Source of the DNA: Bradyrhizobium sp. Ghvi
GTDB taxonomy: Bacteria; Pseudomonadota; Alphaproteobacteria; Rhizobiales; Xanthobacteraceae
Reading direction: 5' to 3'
DNA: 64,000 bases
Assembly (NCBI RefSeq): GCF_900115265.1
Contig: NZ_FOVU01000003.1
Span: 310,001 to 374,000 of the forward strand
Shown: piece by piece, positions 25,627 to 34,522 of the stretch
Position numbering within the stretch: the stretch's first letter is position 1
Layout of the letters: each line of letters starts with the position of its first letter
Notes under the pieces: model-generated
The model's database searches: none
Seen by the model: the letters and a program-made list of their open reading frames with translations, nothing else
Told to the model about the DNA's origin: nothing
Translations under genes and position numbers: made by a program

Positions 25627-26940
25627 ATGGCGTTTGAAGACCGCTACGGGCTGCCGCTTTCCACGACGTCCGATCAAGCGGCGTCCGCCTATCGCGAAGG
25701 CGTCGACCTCATGCTTTCTGGGTGGACCGGCATGGCGGAGGCGCTGGAGCGCGCGATTGCGGCCGATCCGGATTTTGCGCTTGCCCATATCGCCCGCGCC
25801 CGCGTGCATGCGTTCTATCAGCAGGGCGACCTCGCGCGGAGCAAGGCAGCCTTGGCGCGCGAACTCGTCGCCATCAGCGGCACGGAGCGCGAGCGCTCCC
25901 ATGTCGAGACGCTGGCGCTTGCGATCGAGGGCCGCGGGCCTGACGCGATCGCGGCAATGTTTGGGCATGTCGATGCGTGGCCGCGCGACGCCATGGTGCT
26001 GTCGCTGCCACTCGGAGCGTTCGGCCTGTTCGCGTTCTCCGGCATGGCCGATCATGACCGCGCGCGGCATGAGCTGTGCCAGCGCGTTGCGCATCACTAT
26101 GGCGAGGATTGGTGGTTCCTCACGATGTCCGGCTGGGCGATGACCGAGAACGGCGATGTTGCCCACGGCCGCACTGTTACCGAGCGCGGGTTCGATCTGC
26201 GCCGGGCCAACGCCCACGCCGCACATGCCGTGCTGCATGCGATGTTCGAGGACGGCTCGATCGAGGCGGCGGACCGTCTCGTCGACGAATGGATTCCCAC
26301 CTATGACCGCGCCGGCATCCTGCATGGCCATATCCGCTGGCACCAGGCACTCGGCGCGCTCGAACGCGGCGAGGGGACACGGGCACTGCAAATCTATGCC
26401 GACGTGCTGCAGCCCTCCACCACGCAGGCCCCGCCGCTCAACGTCATCACCGACAGTGCCTCGCTGCTCTGGCGCCTGTCGGCCTATGGCCATGCCGTGC
26501 CGAAGCCGCTCTGGGTCGAGGCCGACGACGCCGCGCAAAAGCTGTTCCCGAAATCGGGCCTGCCCTTCGCCGACGTCCATATGGCGCTGTTCGCGGCCGC
26601 GACGAAAAACAGCGAAGCGCTGGCCGCGCGCCTTGCCGTGATCGAGCGGCGGCTTGCTGACGGCAAGCTGCCGGCTGGCCCCGTGGTGCCGGCGATCTGC
26701 CGCGCGCTGGCCGCCTTCGCGGATGAGAACTACGCCGCGTGCGTGCGCGAGCTCGATCCTGTCCTCGCCGACGTCGTGCGCATCGGCGGCAGCCATGCCC
26801 AGCGCGAGATGATCGAAGACGCATTCCTTCTCGCCTTGATCCGCAGCGGCGAGCTGCCGCGCGCCCGCAAGCTCCTCGACACCCGCCTGCACCGCCGCCC
26901 TTCCCTGCGCGATACGCGCTGGCAGGCGGCAATGGCTTGA
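25627..26940 (+). CDS. TPR protein of the TTC38/StaR-like type
   Basis: A 437-residue all-helical cytosolic protein with no signal peptide. The pattern matches TTC38-like proteins: a first repeat (ALERAIAADPDFALAHIARARVHAF), ERERSHVETLALAIEG, then a central block with WPRDAMVLSLP and EDWWFLTMSGWAMTENGD, and FADVHMALFAAATKN near the C-terminus. The ribosome site GAGGAGG lies just before ATG 25627, only 10 bases after the aldo/keto reductase stop. These are presumed scaffold proteins; in this operon it may serve the adjacent CoA enzyme, which is inference. Confidence 0.88.
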   Translation: MAFEDRYGLPLSTTSDQAASAYREGVDLMLSGWTGMAEALERAIAADPDFALAHIARARVHAFYQQGDLARSKAALARELVAISGTERERSHVETLALAIEGRGPDAIAAMFGHVDAWPRDAMVLSLPLGAFGLFAFSGMADHDRARHELCQRVAHHYGEDWWFLTMSGWAMTENGDVAHGRTVTERGFDLRRANAHAAHAVLHAMFEDGSIEAADRLVDEWIPTYDRAGILHGHIRWHQALGALERGEGTRALQIYADVLQPSTTQAPPLNVITDSASLLWRLSAYGHAVPKPLWVEADDAAQKLFPKSGLPFADVHMALFAAATKNSEALAARLAVIERRLADGKLPAGPVVPAICRALAAFADENYAACVRELDPVLADVVRIGGSHAQREMIEDAFLLALIRSGELPRARKLLDTRLHRRPSLRDTRWQAAMA

Positions 26941-26973
26941 GGCAGGATGGAAAAAAACACACCGGAGGACGCC

Positions 26974-27792
26974 ATGACCGAGATCGTTGCGCTGGAGGCG
27001 TTGGCTGCGCGCGTTGCCCCTGGCCAATCGCTGGCCGTTCCGGTCGATCGCTCCGGCGTCGCGATGGCCGCGACCGCCGCCATCGTAGAGGCCGGCATCG
27101 ACAATCTTCACCTGATCTGCGTCCCCATCAGCGGCCTGCAGGCCGATCTCCTGATCGGCGCCGGCGCGGTCAAGACGCTGGAGACCAGCGCCATCTCGCT
27201 CGGCGAAGCCGGCGGCGCGCCGCGGTTCGGCGCTGCGGTGCGAGCGGGCTCCGTGACCTTGCGCGATGCCACCTGCCCCGCGATTCACGCCGGGCTGTTG
27301 GCGGCGCAGCACGGCGTGCCCTTCATGCCGATCGCCGGCATCATCGGCAGCGACCTGCTCGAGGTGCGCCCCGACTGGAAGGTGATCGACAGTCCGGTCG
27401 ACGAGGCGCGCAAGGTCGTCGTGGTGCCGGCTATCACGCCCGATGTTGCGCTCTTCCACGCGCCGGAAGCCGATCGCGCGGGAAACGTGCGAATCGGCCG
27501 CTTCCGCGAGCTTGCCACCATGGCCTACGCCGCCAGGAAGACGCTGGTCACGGTCGAACGCATCGTCGACCGCAATCTGCTGGAGACCGAAGAGTCCGCC
27601 GCCGGCGTGCTGCCGTCGCTCTATGTCGATGCCATCGCCGTCGCTGAGCGCGGCGCCTGGCCGCTGGCGCTGTGGGACGAATATCCGGCCGACGAGGCCG
27701 AGATCGCGCGTTACGCTTCGATGGCGCGCAGCGAGGACGGCTTTCGCGCCTATCTCTCGACCTTCCTGACGCATCGCAAGCAGGTGGCCTGA
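26974..27792 (+). CDS. CoA-transferase-like protein, alpha subunit
   Basis: A 272-residue member of the class I CoA-transferase alpha family. It shows the glycine-rich early region IDNLHLICVPISGLQADLLIGAGAVKTLETS and PFMPIAGIIGSDLLEVRP, then a second half (ALFHAPEADRAGNVRIG). The organisation resembles glutaconate CoA-transferase A and the steroid-ring hydrolase subunit IpdA. ATG 26974 follows ACCGGAGGAC. Its TGA stop overlaps the next gene's ATG by one base (TGATG), showing a two-subunit enzyme. Confidence 0.86.
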   Translation: MTEIVALEALAARVAPGQSLAVPVDRSGVAMAATAAIVEAGIDNLHLICVPISGLQADLLIGAGAVKTLETSAISLGEAGGAPRFGAAVRAGSVTLRDATCPAIHAGLLAAQHGVPFMPIAGIIGSDLLEVRPDWKVIDSPVDEARKVVVVPAITPDVALFHAPEADRAGNVRIGRFRELATMAYAARKTLVTVERIVDRNLLETEESAAGVLPSLYVDAIAVAERGAWPLALWDEYPADEAEIARYASMARSEDGFRAYLSTFLTHRKQVA

Positions 27793-28535
27793 TGTCGTCC
27801 GATCACGAACGGCGCGAGATCCTGATCGCCACCATTGCCGATCTGCTCGACGGCATCCGTCACGTCTCGGTCGGCGCCTCGTCGCCGATCCCCGCGGCCG
27901 GCGCCATGCTGCTGCGCGCCCGCAACGAGCGTGACGGCAAGCCGCCGGTGCGCATCTCGATCCTGGGATCGCAGGCGCACAACTTCTTCACCAATGGCGG
28001 TATCGAGCTGTTCGACTGCGCCGCGCAGGGCCGCGTCGATGCGTTCTTCCTCGGCGGCGGCCAGATCGACGGCGAGGGCAACATCAACCTGGTCGGCACC
28101 GGCGACTATCCAAGAACCGACGTGCGCTGGCCCGGCTCGTTCGGTTCGGCCTACCTCTATCATCTCGTGCCGCGCGTCATCCTGTTTCGCGAGGAGCATT
28201 CGCCGCGCGTGTTCGTACCGAAGGTCGATTTCGTCAGCGCGCGGGCGATCACGCCGGAAGTCCCGCGCCGGGGCGGCCCCTATGCGCTCCTGACCAACAT
28301 GGCGCTGTTCGACTTCGATCGCGACGCGGGTGGCTTTGCGTTGCGCTCGGTGCACCCGCCGTTCACGCCGGCCGACATCAGGGAGAACACCGGCTTCGCC
28401 TATGCCGAGCCGGACGTCGTACGGGAAACGCCACGGCCTGATGCCGCAACGCTGGCGCTGCTGCGGGGGCGGGTTTTCGACGAACTCGCAGAGACTTATC
28501 CGGCGTTTGCGCGGACGATGAAGCGGGCCGCGTGA
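27792..28535 (+). CDS. CoA-transferase-like protein, beta subunit
   Basis: A 247-residue beta subunit. Near the N-terminus VSVGASSPIPAAGAMLLRA replaces the usual nucleotide-binding loop, followed by NFFTNGGIELFDCAAQGRVDAFFLGGGQID, GNINLVGTGDYPRTDVRWPGSFG and FVSARAITPE. I do not find the SENG-type catalytic glutamate motif of true class I transferases; the related IpdAB enzymes also lack it and hydrolyse a CoA ester ring instead. So a hydrolase or lyase acting on a CoA thioester is as likely as a transferase. Last gene of the run. Confidence 0.84.
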   Translation: MSSDHERREILIATIADLLDGIRHVSVGASSPIPAAGAMLLRARNERDGKPPVRISILGSQAHNFFTNGGIELFDCAAQGRVDAFFLGGGQIDGEGNINLVGTGDYPRTDVRWPGSFGSAYLYHLVPRVILFREEHSPRVFVPKVDFVSARAITPEVPRRGGPYALLTNMALFDFDRDAGGFALRSVHPPFTPADIRENTGFAYAEPDVVRETPRPDAATLALLRGRVFDELAETYPAFARTMKRAA

Positions 28536-28726
28536 CGACGTCTGCCACGAAAAAAACATTGGCCTGGCGGCAAGTGACCCGGACGGATCGAGGCAATCGG
28601 GGGCGAATCGCCGATGGTGGCGCGGTGGTATTCCAAGCGGGTTTAGCCGGACAAACGGGATCGCAACCATCTTGCGATTCGATGGTTATTGGGCGGAACT
28701 TCTGCCCGTCCGCGATCCCCTGGCAC

Positions 28727-29317
28727 ATGAGCCTGACGATGCGCCTCCGCCGACCGGTCCTGGCTGCCATCCTCGTCTCTCTCGCAAGCCCTTGTTTTGC
28801 CGAGTCTTCCACCGCGATCCCGGTGAATAATCCGCCGGCCCGGCAGCATTCCTTCATCGATCTGCTGGCGCTGATGTCCGGCCATTGCAAGACGTTGAAG
28901 GTCGCCGGGCGCACCTTTGCATGCAAGACCGTGGCCTATGCCCACGGCGACAAGGGCCGCGTCAACTTCGCGGTCGCTGTCGACGACCCCAGCGACGAGC
29001 ACCACGTGGTGTCGTTCTCCGGCGAAAACGGCAGGCGGGCCGATGACAATTCATACGAGTTGCCGATCGACCGCATGCTGCTCAACTCCAAGGACCGCCC
29101 CAAGGTCGACGGCCTTCCGGTGCCCGCGGAGCAGACCTCCACGGGCGTCTGCCGCCAGACCGGCAATTTCGCCGCCAAGAAGGTGAAGGACGTCACCTGC
29201 TCGGCGACCGACAACGAGGGGCGGACGTACGAACTGCTGTTCGTCTCCGACGGCACGCCGGTGAGCGTGCGCCGCATCCGGCAGTCGTCGCCGTCGATCC
29301 AGGATCCGTTCAAGTAG
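28727..29317 (+). CDS. Secreted hypothetical protein, 196 residues
   Basis: Signal peptide MSLTMRLRRPVLAAILVSLASPCFA, then a mature domain with four cysteines in GHCKTL, FACKTV, GVCRQT and VTCSAT, suggesting two disulfides. LLALMSGHCKTLKVAGRTFACKTVAYAHGDKGRVNF and a later repeat-like KVKDVTCSATDNEGRTYELLF stand out, as if built from two similar beta units. ATG 28727 or 28739 could start; neither has a clear ribosome site. No family recognised. Convergent with the oleate hydratase gene (6 bases apart). Confidence 0.72.
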   Translation: MSLTMRLRRPVLAAILVSLASPCFAESSTAIPVNNPPARQHSFIDLLALMSGHCKTLKVAGRTFACKTVAYAHGDKGRVNFAVAVDDPSDEHHVVSFSGENGRRADDNSYELPIDRMLLNSKDRPKVDGLPVPAEQTSTGVCRQTGNFAAKKVKDVTCSATDNEGRTYELLFVSDGTPVSVRRIRQSSPSIQDPFK

Positions 29318-29323
29318 CAGGCC

Positions 29324-30883
29324 TCACGCGAACGCCTTCTCCAGCGTCGCGAAGATCACGGCGAGCGACTTGTCGTGGCGCGTCACGGCCGGCACCGGGC
29401 GATCGATCTTCATCAGCTGATAGACTGCCATCTGCGCCGCGCGCACCGAATATTCGACGGTGAAGACGACGTCGTCGGGGATCTCGACGAACTGACTGAC
29501 GAAGGCGAGGTTCACCGAATTCGCCGGCACCGGCAACGGCCGGTCCGTGATGCTGCGCGGCATGAACATGCTGGTGATGTAGGGCATGCGGCAGGGGATG
29601 CAGATCGCATCGTCGAACACGGCGCGATCGAAATTCAGATGACCGCAGAGTTCCGTTAGGATGTCGGCGCCGCCGCAATCCGACATCGGCTTGGCGACGA
29701 AATTGCCGATGCGATCGGGATGCAGTGCATAGCCCCAGAACACCTGGACGTTGCTCGGCTGACCGGTGAAATGCGGCTGGTGATACAGCACGACCGACAT
29801 CAGCCAGTTGGAATCCTTGAATGTCACGAGCCCGCCGGTCCCGGCCTTGTTGCCGGAGAACGCTTCCATCCGGTCGAAGAAGCGCGGATCGCGGCAGGTC
29901 ACAGTGAAGGACAGCCAGTAGGATTCGGGAATCGAGCTGTTGAACACCGATGGATTGCCGAATTCGGGACGCCCCCTGGCGATCGTCTCCCAGAGCGCCC
30001 AGCCCTGGCTGTCCGCCTTGGTCAAGTAAGGCGCGGGCTCGGTCATCGAGCCGAGGCTCGAAGCATCCGTCATCGAGCCGTTCTGGAAGAACACGAGGTC
30101 GCCGTCCTCGAGCCGGACATTGGCCGTGCGGCCGTCGCGGTCGAGCACGAGCTGGCGCACGCGCAGCTTCTCGCCCTGCGGCTCGAAGGCCATGTCGGTG
30201 ACGCGCGTCCCGCGCACGAACTGCACGCCCTGCCGCTTCAGCCAGTCCTCGAGCGGCCGCACGATCGCGTCATACTGATTGTAGACCGTGCGCTTGACGC
30301 CGCCGAGCGTCTCGATGCGCGGAAACTCGTTCATGAAGCGGTGCAGATAGCGCTTCAACTCGACCGCGCTGTGCCAGGGCTGGAAGGCAAAGGTGGTCTG
30401 CCACATGTACCAGAAGTTGGATTCGAAGAAACCTGGCGACAGCCAGTCGGTGATGCGACTATTCCCGAGCGTTTCCTCGGAGGCCTCGGTGAGCCGCAAC
30501 AATTCGAGCCGATCGCGCGCCGAGAAGCCCATATGCGAGACGTCGATCTTGAAGCGGTTGCGATCGACCAGGCGTGCACGCGAATGCGCAGGGTTCTCCG
30601 TGTTGAACGCGACGGTTTCGTCGCGCACGCTGTGGCCCGGTCGTTCGAGCGAGGGAATGCCCGCCAACAGATCCCAGGTGCATTCGTAGTGGTCGGTGGT
30701 GAGCATGCGTCCACCGCGCAGCGAGTAGGCGCCGTTCGCAAGCTGCGCGCCGTCGAGGCTGCCGCCGACCAGCGGCTGCGCCTCGTAAATGATGATGTCG
30801 CGCCCCGAAAGCCCCGCATCACGAACGAGGAACGCCGCGCCTGCGAGCGATCCGATGCCGCCACCAATGAAATATGCCTTCAT
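29324..30883 (-). CDS. ohyA: Oleate hydratase (67 kDa myosin-cross-reactive antigen family)
   Basis: A 519-residue FAD-dependent fatty-acid double-bond hydratase, adding water to the cis-9 bond of oleate to give 10-hydroxystearate. The N-terminus has the dinucleotide motif YFIGGGIGSLAGAAFLV, the family blocks GGRMLTTDHYECTWDLL, FWYMWQTTFAFQPWHS and NQYDAIVRPLEDWL, and C-terminal PYITSMFMPR and SVNLAFVSQFVEIP. MKAYFIGGG at 30883 follows CGAGGCGAGTT. The protein is soluble or peripherally attached. An FNR/FixK-type box with a nearby TGCAAT sits about 70 bases upstream, so microaerobic induction is plausible. Confidence 0.92.
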   Translation of the reverse strand: MKAYFIGGGIGSLAGAAFLVRDAGLSGRDIIIYEAQPLVGGSLDGAQLANGAYSLRGGRMLTTDHYECTWDLLAGIPSLERPGHSVRDETVAFNTENPAHSRARLVDRNRFKIDVSHMGFSARDRLELLRLTEASEETLGNSRITDWLSPGFFESNFWYMWQTTFAFQPWHSAVELKRYLHRFMNEFPRIETLGGVKRTVYNQYDAIVRPLEDWLKRQGVQFVRGTRVTDMAFEPQGEKLRVRQLVLDRDGRTANVRLEDGDLVFFQNGSMTDASSLGSMTEPAPYLTKADSQGWALWETIARGRPEFGNPSVFNSSIPESYWLSFTVTCRDPRFFDRMEAFSGNKAGTGGLVTFKDSNWLMSVVLYHQPHFTGQPSNVQVFWGYALHPDRIGNFVAKPMSDCGGADILTELCGHLNFDRAVFDDAICIPCRMPYITSMFMPRSITDRPLPVPANSVNLAFVSQFVEIPDDVVFTVEYSVRAAQMAVYQLMKIDRPVPAVTRHDKSLAVIFATLEKAFA

Positions 30884-30945
30884 AACTCGCCTCGATTGCA
30901 GTCCAGTATTCGGCACGACATTGCATCTGCGCGCATGGGGCGAAG

Positions 30946-30959
30946 TTGCGTTGGATCAA
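30946..30959 (-). promoter_or_regulatory. FixK/FNR-type box upstream of oleate hydratase
   Basis: Minus-strand sequence TTGATCCAACGCAA fits TTG(A/C)-N6-(T/G)CAA, the FixK2-type pattern. Its centre is about 70 bases before the start codon, and TGCAAT, a fair -10, begins 20 bases after it. The spacing matches a class II activator promoter. Confidence 0.45.
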
Positions 30960-30964
30960 GCAGA

Positions 30965-30981
30965 GTGATGCCGAGCATCAC
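30965..30981. promoter_or_regulatory. Perfect inverted repeat next to the FixK-type box
   Basis: GTGATGC-CGA-GCATCAC, 7-bp arms and a 3-base spacer, five bases upstream of the FixK-type box relative to the oleate hydratase gene. No T-run follows in either direction, so it is more likely an operator than a terminator. Confidence 0.4.
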
Positions 30982-31120
30982 ATCGAGTTGAGGCATCGAA
31001 ATGACGTTGACTCAGGATATGCCGGACTCCCGCACCGGATCGCAAACTATGCCGACCGCTCCCCGGCAAGATTGATCCTGAGCAAAACGCCAGGCCGTGA
31101 TCGAGCGACACGCAGGCTCG

Positions 31121-33940
31121 CTAGGCGACTGCCTGCCACTTGGATGCGGCGGACGGTGGCGAGACGATATCGGCGAGGGGCACAGGCTTGCGAAAGAAAT
31201 AGCCCTGGCCGAGAGGAATGCCGAGCGCGGCTATTTCATCGACCTGCTGCTGGGTCTCGACTCCTTCTGCGACGATCGCGAGATTGAGCGTCCGCACGAG
31301 CTGAACGATCGATCCCAGCACAGCATGCGTCTCCGGTCGATCGATCCGATCCATGAATGCCTTGTCGATCTTGACCTTGTCGAACGGAAAATCGGTCAGG
31401 TACGACAGCGACGAATAGCCGACGCCGAAATCGTCGAGTGCTATCGACACGCCGAGGGCCTTCAGGCTCCGGAGCGTCTTCAGATTCTCGGCGCTGTCGG
31501 CCAGGAACACGCTCTCGGTGATTTCAAGCTCCAGCCGCCGTTCGGGAAGCCCGCTCTCGGCGAGCGCGAATTTCACGACGTCGACGAGGTTGCTCTTGGT
31601 GAACTGGACGGCCGACAGATTGACGGCGACCTTGACGTCGTCAGGCATTTTCATGGCGTCGCGGCACGCCTTCGCCAGCACCAGATTTCCGAGCTCGACG
31701 ATCAACCCGGTCTCCTCGGCGATTGGAATGAATTCCGCCGGCGGGACGAAGCCCCGGGTCGCGTGGTGCCAGCGTGCGAGCGCTTCGACCGACACCGTTC
31801 GGCCCGTGCCGAACTCGACCACCGGTTGGTAGAAGACCTCGATCTCCTCTCGCCAGATCGCCTCGCGCAATTCAATCTCGAGGAGACTGCGTTGATCGGC
31901 TTCGATCTTCAGGTCCGGCGAATAGACGTTGAAACAATTGCGGCCCGTATTCTTCGACTTGTACAGCGCAAGATCGGCATTGCGGAGAATTTCGTCGATT
32001 CGCGTCCCATGCTCGGGCACCAAAGCGACGCCGATGCTGCACCCGATCACGACCGGATGGCCGTCAATCTCGTAAGGGGCGGCAAGCGCCTTGACGAGCC
32101 GGTCCGCGAGGATGGACGTGCCGTCCTTGAGCGAGCCCCGGCCCGGCATCACGATCAGCGCGAATTCGTCGCCTCCCATTCGCGCAGCGGTATCGACCTC
32201 GCGTATTTCAGCCTTGATCCGGCCGGCCACCTGTCTGAGCAGTGCGTCGCCGGACTGATGACCAAGAGCATCGTTGACCGACTTGAACTTGTCCAGGTCG
32301 CACAGAAGCACGGCAAAAGGCGTCTTCATCCGCCGGCGCCTGGCCAGCGCCTCGTCGATTCGTTCCTTGAACAGATTGCGGTTTGCCAGTCCCGTCAGGC
32401 TGTCATAGTGGGCGAGTTTCTCGATCCGGTCCTCGGACGCCTTGCGCTCCGTGATGTCCTGATGCATCGCAACCCAGCCGCCGTCCCGGCGCCGACCGTA
32501 AGAAATGTGGACGATCCGGCCGTTGGGGAATGTCAGCGTATTCGACTCGTTTTCCGACGCGGCAAGCCGGCGCTTCAGATCGCTTAGATATCCACCGAGA
32601 TCCGACACGGCATCCTGATGGGCAAACACCTCGTGGAAGGTCATCCCGACGCGAATGTCATCGGGTGGAAGGCCGTACATGTCGAGCCACTGACGATTGA
32701 ATGCGACCAGGCGATCATTGCCGTCGAACATGCTCAAGCCCTGCGGCAGGTTGCGCAAGGCATCCTCGAACTTGCCCAGCGAATCGCGCAATTCGAACTG
32801 GGCCCGATCGAGAGCCTGCTGCCTTCGCCAGTGCAGCCCCGTCGCAACGACGATTACCAGGCTCAGGACCAGCGCGCCGCCCAGATAGGTGTCCCTTCTG
32901 GACTCGTAGCGCGCGTATATTTCGTGCTCCGCGATACCGACAGTGAAGATCAGCGGGAAGAGCGAGGATCTGCGCACGGTGACCAATCTGTTGCTACGAT
33001 CCGGGCGGCCGTCGCTCCAGTACTGACCATCGGCGTTCGGAAGCCGGCTTTGAATGTACCCGGCAGCGACTTGCCCGACGAATCCGTTCTGGTCCACGCC
33101 GCGCGCGGCAAGCACCACGTAGTTCGCGTTGCGGAGAATGAGAGTGCCTCCGGCGCCGAGCTTGGCGGTCTCGTAGAAATTTCCGACCATGTCGACGCTG
33201 ATCGAGCCGACGACCACTCCCAGCGGAGCCTGATGCTGATCGAGCAGCTTGCGCGCGAGCTGGATGGTCCACTTGTTCGATGCCCGGCCGAAGACCGGCG
33301 TCGCGACGTAGAGCCTGTCGTCGGCCTGTCGGAGCGTGCTGATGAAGTGCTCGCGATCGCCGAGATAAAGCGGCGGACCGGAATAGCCCGAGGTAGTGGC
33401 AAGCATGTAACCATCGAGACCAATCAGCGAGAACTGGACGACATCGCCGCTCGCAAGATGCGCCCTTTCGCTCCAGGACTTCAGGTTGAAGCCGGCCGGA
33501 TCCTGCGCATAAAGCGTCCGCACGATCGACAATGATTGATCGACCCGCTCGAAGATCCGCTCGGTGTTCTCCTGGAATAGTTTTGCAACGCTGTCGCCGT
33601 GCGACCGCGCCTGCTGCATCGCCTCCGTTCTTTCCGAGCTGGTGATCGCGAAATAACTGATCCACACCAGCGGCAGAAAGAACATCGCAAGCTGCAGCGG
33701 CACACTGCGTCCCACGCTCGCTCCAACGCGGCGCGCGGCATCGATCAGCCGCATCATGGGATGCCGACGATCTGAATCGTGACCGGACGAAACTTCACCA
33801 CCGGCCGTTGATAGCGGCTCGAAACCCGGCATGAACTCATTGCCCGGTCGCCCGGACAGTCCTTTCTGCAACGAACGACCTGGGAAAGTCCCAGCGTTTC
33901 GTCGGAAGCCTAGGCTGGCCGCCTTAAACTTTTGTTCCAT
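31121..33940 (-). CDS. Membrane sensor with PAS, GGDEF and EAL domains
   Basis: A 939-residue c-di-GMP protein. Around residues 80-100 and 355-375 are two membrane segments (LQLAMFFLPLVWISYFA; LGGALVLSLVIVVATG), enclosing a periplasmic region that looks like a dCache sensor. A PAS domain (DALRNLPQGLSMFDGNDRLVAFN) follows, then a GGDEF domain with GGDEF intact at about 589-593 and an RxxD product-inhibition site (REVD) five residues before it. The EAL domain at about 719 keeps EALARW, NLSA, LEITES, DDFGVGYSS, KIDKAF and AEGVE. Both activities may be live. The true start may be 33757 (MMRLIDAARR); the upstream 61 residues are poorly constrained. Confidence 0.92.
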   Translation of the reverse strand: MEQKFKAASLGFRRNAGTFPGRSLQKGLSGRPGNEFMPGFEPLSTAGGEVSSGHDSDRRHPMMRLIDAARRVGASVGRSVPLQLAMFFLPLVWISYFAITSSERTEAMQQARSHGDSVAKLFQENTERIFERVDQSLSIVRTLYAQDPAGFNLKSWSERAHLASGDVVQFSLIGLDGYMLATTSGYSGPPLYLGDREHFISTLRQADDRLYVATPVFGRASNKWTIQLARKLLDQHQAPLGVVVGSISVDMVGNFYETAKLGAGGTLILRNANYVVLAARGVDQNGFVGQVAAGYIQSRLPNADGQYWSDGRPDRSNRLVTVRRSSLFPLIFTVGIAEHEIYARYESRRDTYLGGALVLSLVIVVATGLHWRRQQALDRAQFELRDSLGKFEDALRNLPQGLSMFDGNDRLVAFNRQWLDMYGLPPDDIRVGMTFHEVFAHQDAVSDLGGYLSDLKRRLAASENESNTLTFPNGRIVHISYGRRRDGGWVAMHQDITERKASEDRIEKLAHYDSLTGLANRNLFKERIDEALARRRRMKTPFAVLLCDLDKFKSVNDALGHQSGDALLRQVAGRIKAEIREVDTAARMGGDEFALIVMPGRGSLKDGTSILADRLVKALAAPYEIDGHPVVIGCSIGVALVPEHGTRIDEILRNADLALYKSKNTGRNCFNVYSPDLKIEADQRSLLEIELREAIWREEIEVFYQPVVEFGTGRTVSVEALARWHHATRGFVPPAEFIPIAEETGLIVELGNLVLAKACRDAMKMPDDVKVAVNLSAVQFTKSNLVDVVKFALAESGLPERRLELEITESVFLADSAENLKTLRSLKALGVSIALDDFGVGYSSLSYLTDFPFDKVKIDKAFMDRIDRPETHAVLGSIVQLVRTLNLAIVAEGVETQQQVDEIAALGIPLGQGYFFRKPVPLADIVSPPSAASKWQAVA

Positions 33941-34055
33941 CGTCTTGCGGGAATCTGCATCGACGCAACCGTAGCATTACGGAGATCATTGCATGTTGCG
34001 GTGCAGATAGCTTCGGCCGGCGGGCCCGGGGGGTAGCGTTCGACCATGGTTGCAT

Positions 34056-34061
34056 TATAAT
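34056..34061 (+). promoter_or_regulatory. Candidate -10 element of the DUF3088 gene
   Basis: A perfect TATAAT lies 31 bases before ATG 34092 in otherwise GC-rich DNA. No good -35 is visible 17 bases upstream, so activation by another factor, or an extended -10, would be needed. Confidence 0.35.
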
Positions 34062-34091
34062 TCCACAATCGGGCGTTGCTTTGGAGCGACC

Positions 34092-34439
34092 ATGACGCGT
34101 GACCGCCTTTTTCTGCTGCGCCCCGGTTTCGAGGACCCGGCCTATCCCGGCCGACGCTTCTATTGCTGGCACTGCGCGCTGATCGAGGGCGTGCTCGCCT
34201 CGTTTCCGGCGCTGGCCGAAAAGCTCGACGTCGAACGCATCGCCTGGCCGAAGCCGCGGCAGGCCGTGATCGCGCTCGTCGGCGAAGAGAACCAGTGGCT
34301 GCCGCTGCTGGTGCTCGCCGAAGGCGCGACATCGCGACACCAGACCGGCAGTCATCAGGGACGTGCGTTCATCGCCGACAAGGATGCTATCCTGGCGGCG
34401 CTGTCGGAGCGCCACGGCTTCCCCGATCCGCATCCGTGA
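34092..34439 (+). CDS. DUF3088 family protein
   Basis: A 115-residue protein with DUF3088 features: DRLFLLRPGFEDPAYPGRRFYCWHCALIEGVLASFP and NQWLPLLVLAEG. The Cys-x-x-Cys-like CWHC in the N-terminal part resembles thioredoxin-fold redox or metal sites. GGAGCGACC precedes ATG 34092. Cytosolic, function unknown. It is followed by an isochorismatase gene after 83 bases. Confidence 0.85.
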   Translation: MTRDRLFLLRPGFEDPAYPGRRFYCWHCALIEGVLASFPALAEKLDVERIAWPKPRQAVIALVGEENQWLPLLVLAEGATSRHQTGSHQGRAFIADKDAILAALSERHGFPDPHP

Positions 34440-34522
34440 GCCGTCCCGAAACGAGGGAAAATCGGCATTGCCTGGCCTCGCGATCGCCTCGCATAGTCGA
34501 CCAAACTGCGGAATTCCTGGCC

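Noticed and set aside
25501..27774. 757-codon minus-strand frame across the TPR and CoA-transferase genes
   Set aside because: Antisense to well-supported genes that have ribosome sites and family motifs.
30965..30981. Hairpin as terminator of the GGDEF-EAL gene
   Set aside because: No T-run follows in either orientation and the distance to the stop at 31121 is large; more likely an operator or neutral.
29720..30991. Long plus-strand frame across oleate hydratase
   Set aside because: Shadow of a clear enzyme gene; no motif or ribosome site.
31097..32587. 496-codon plus-strand frame across GGDEF-EAL
   Set aside because: Opposes invariant c-di-GMP motifs of the minus-strand gene; reads as scrambled.
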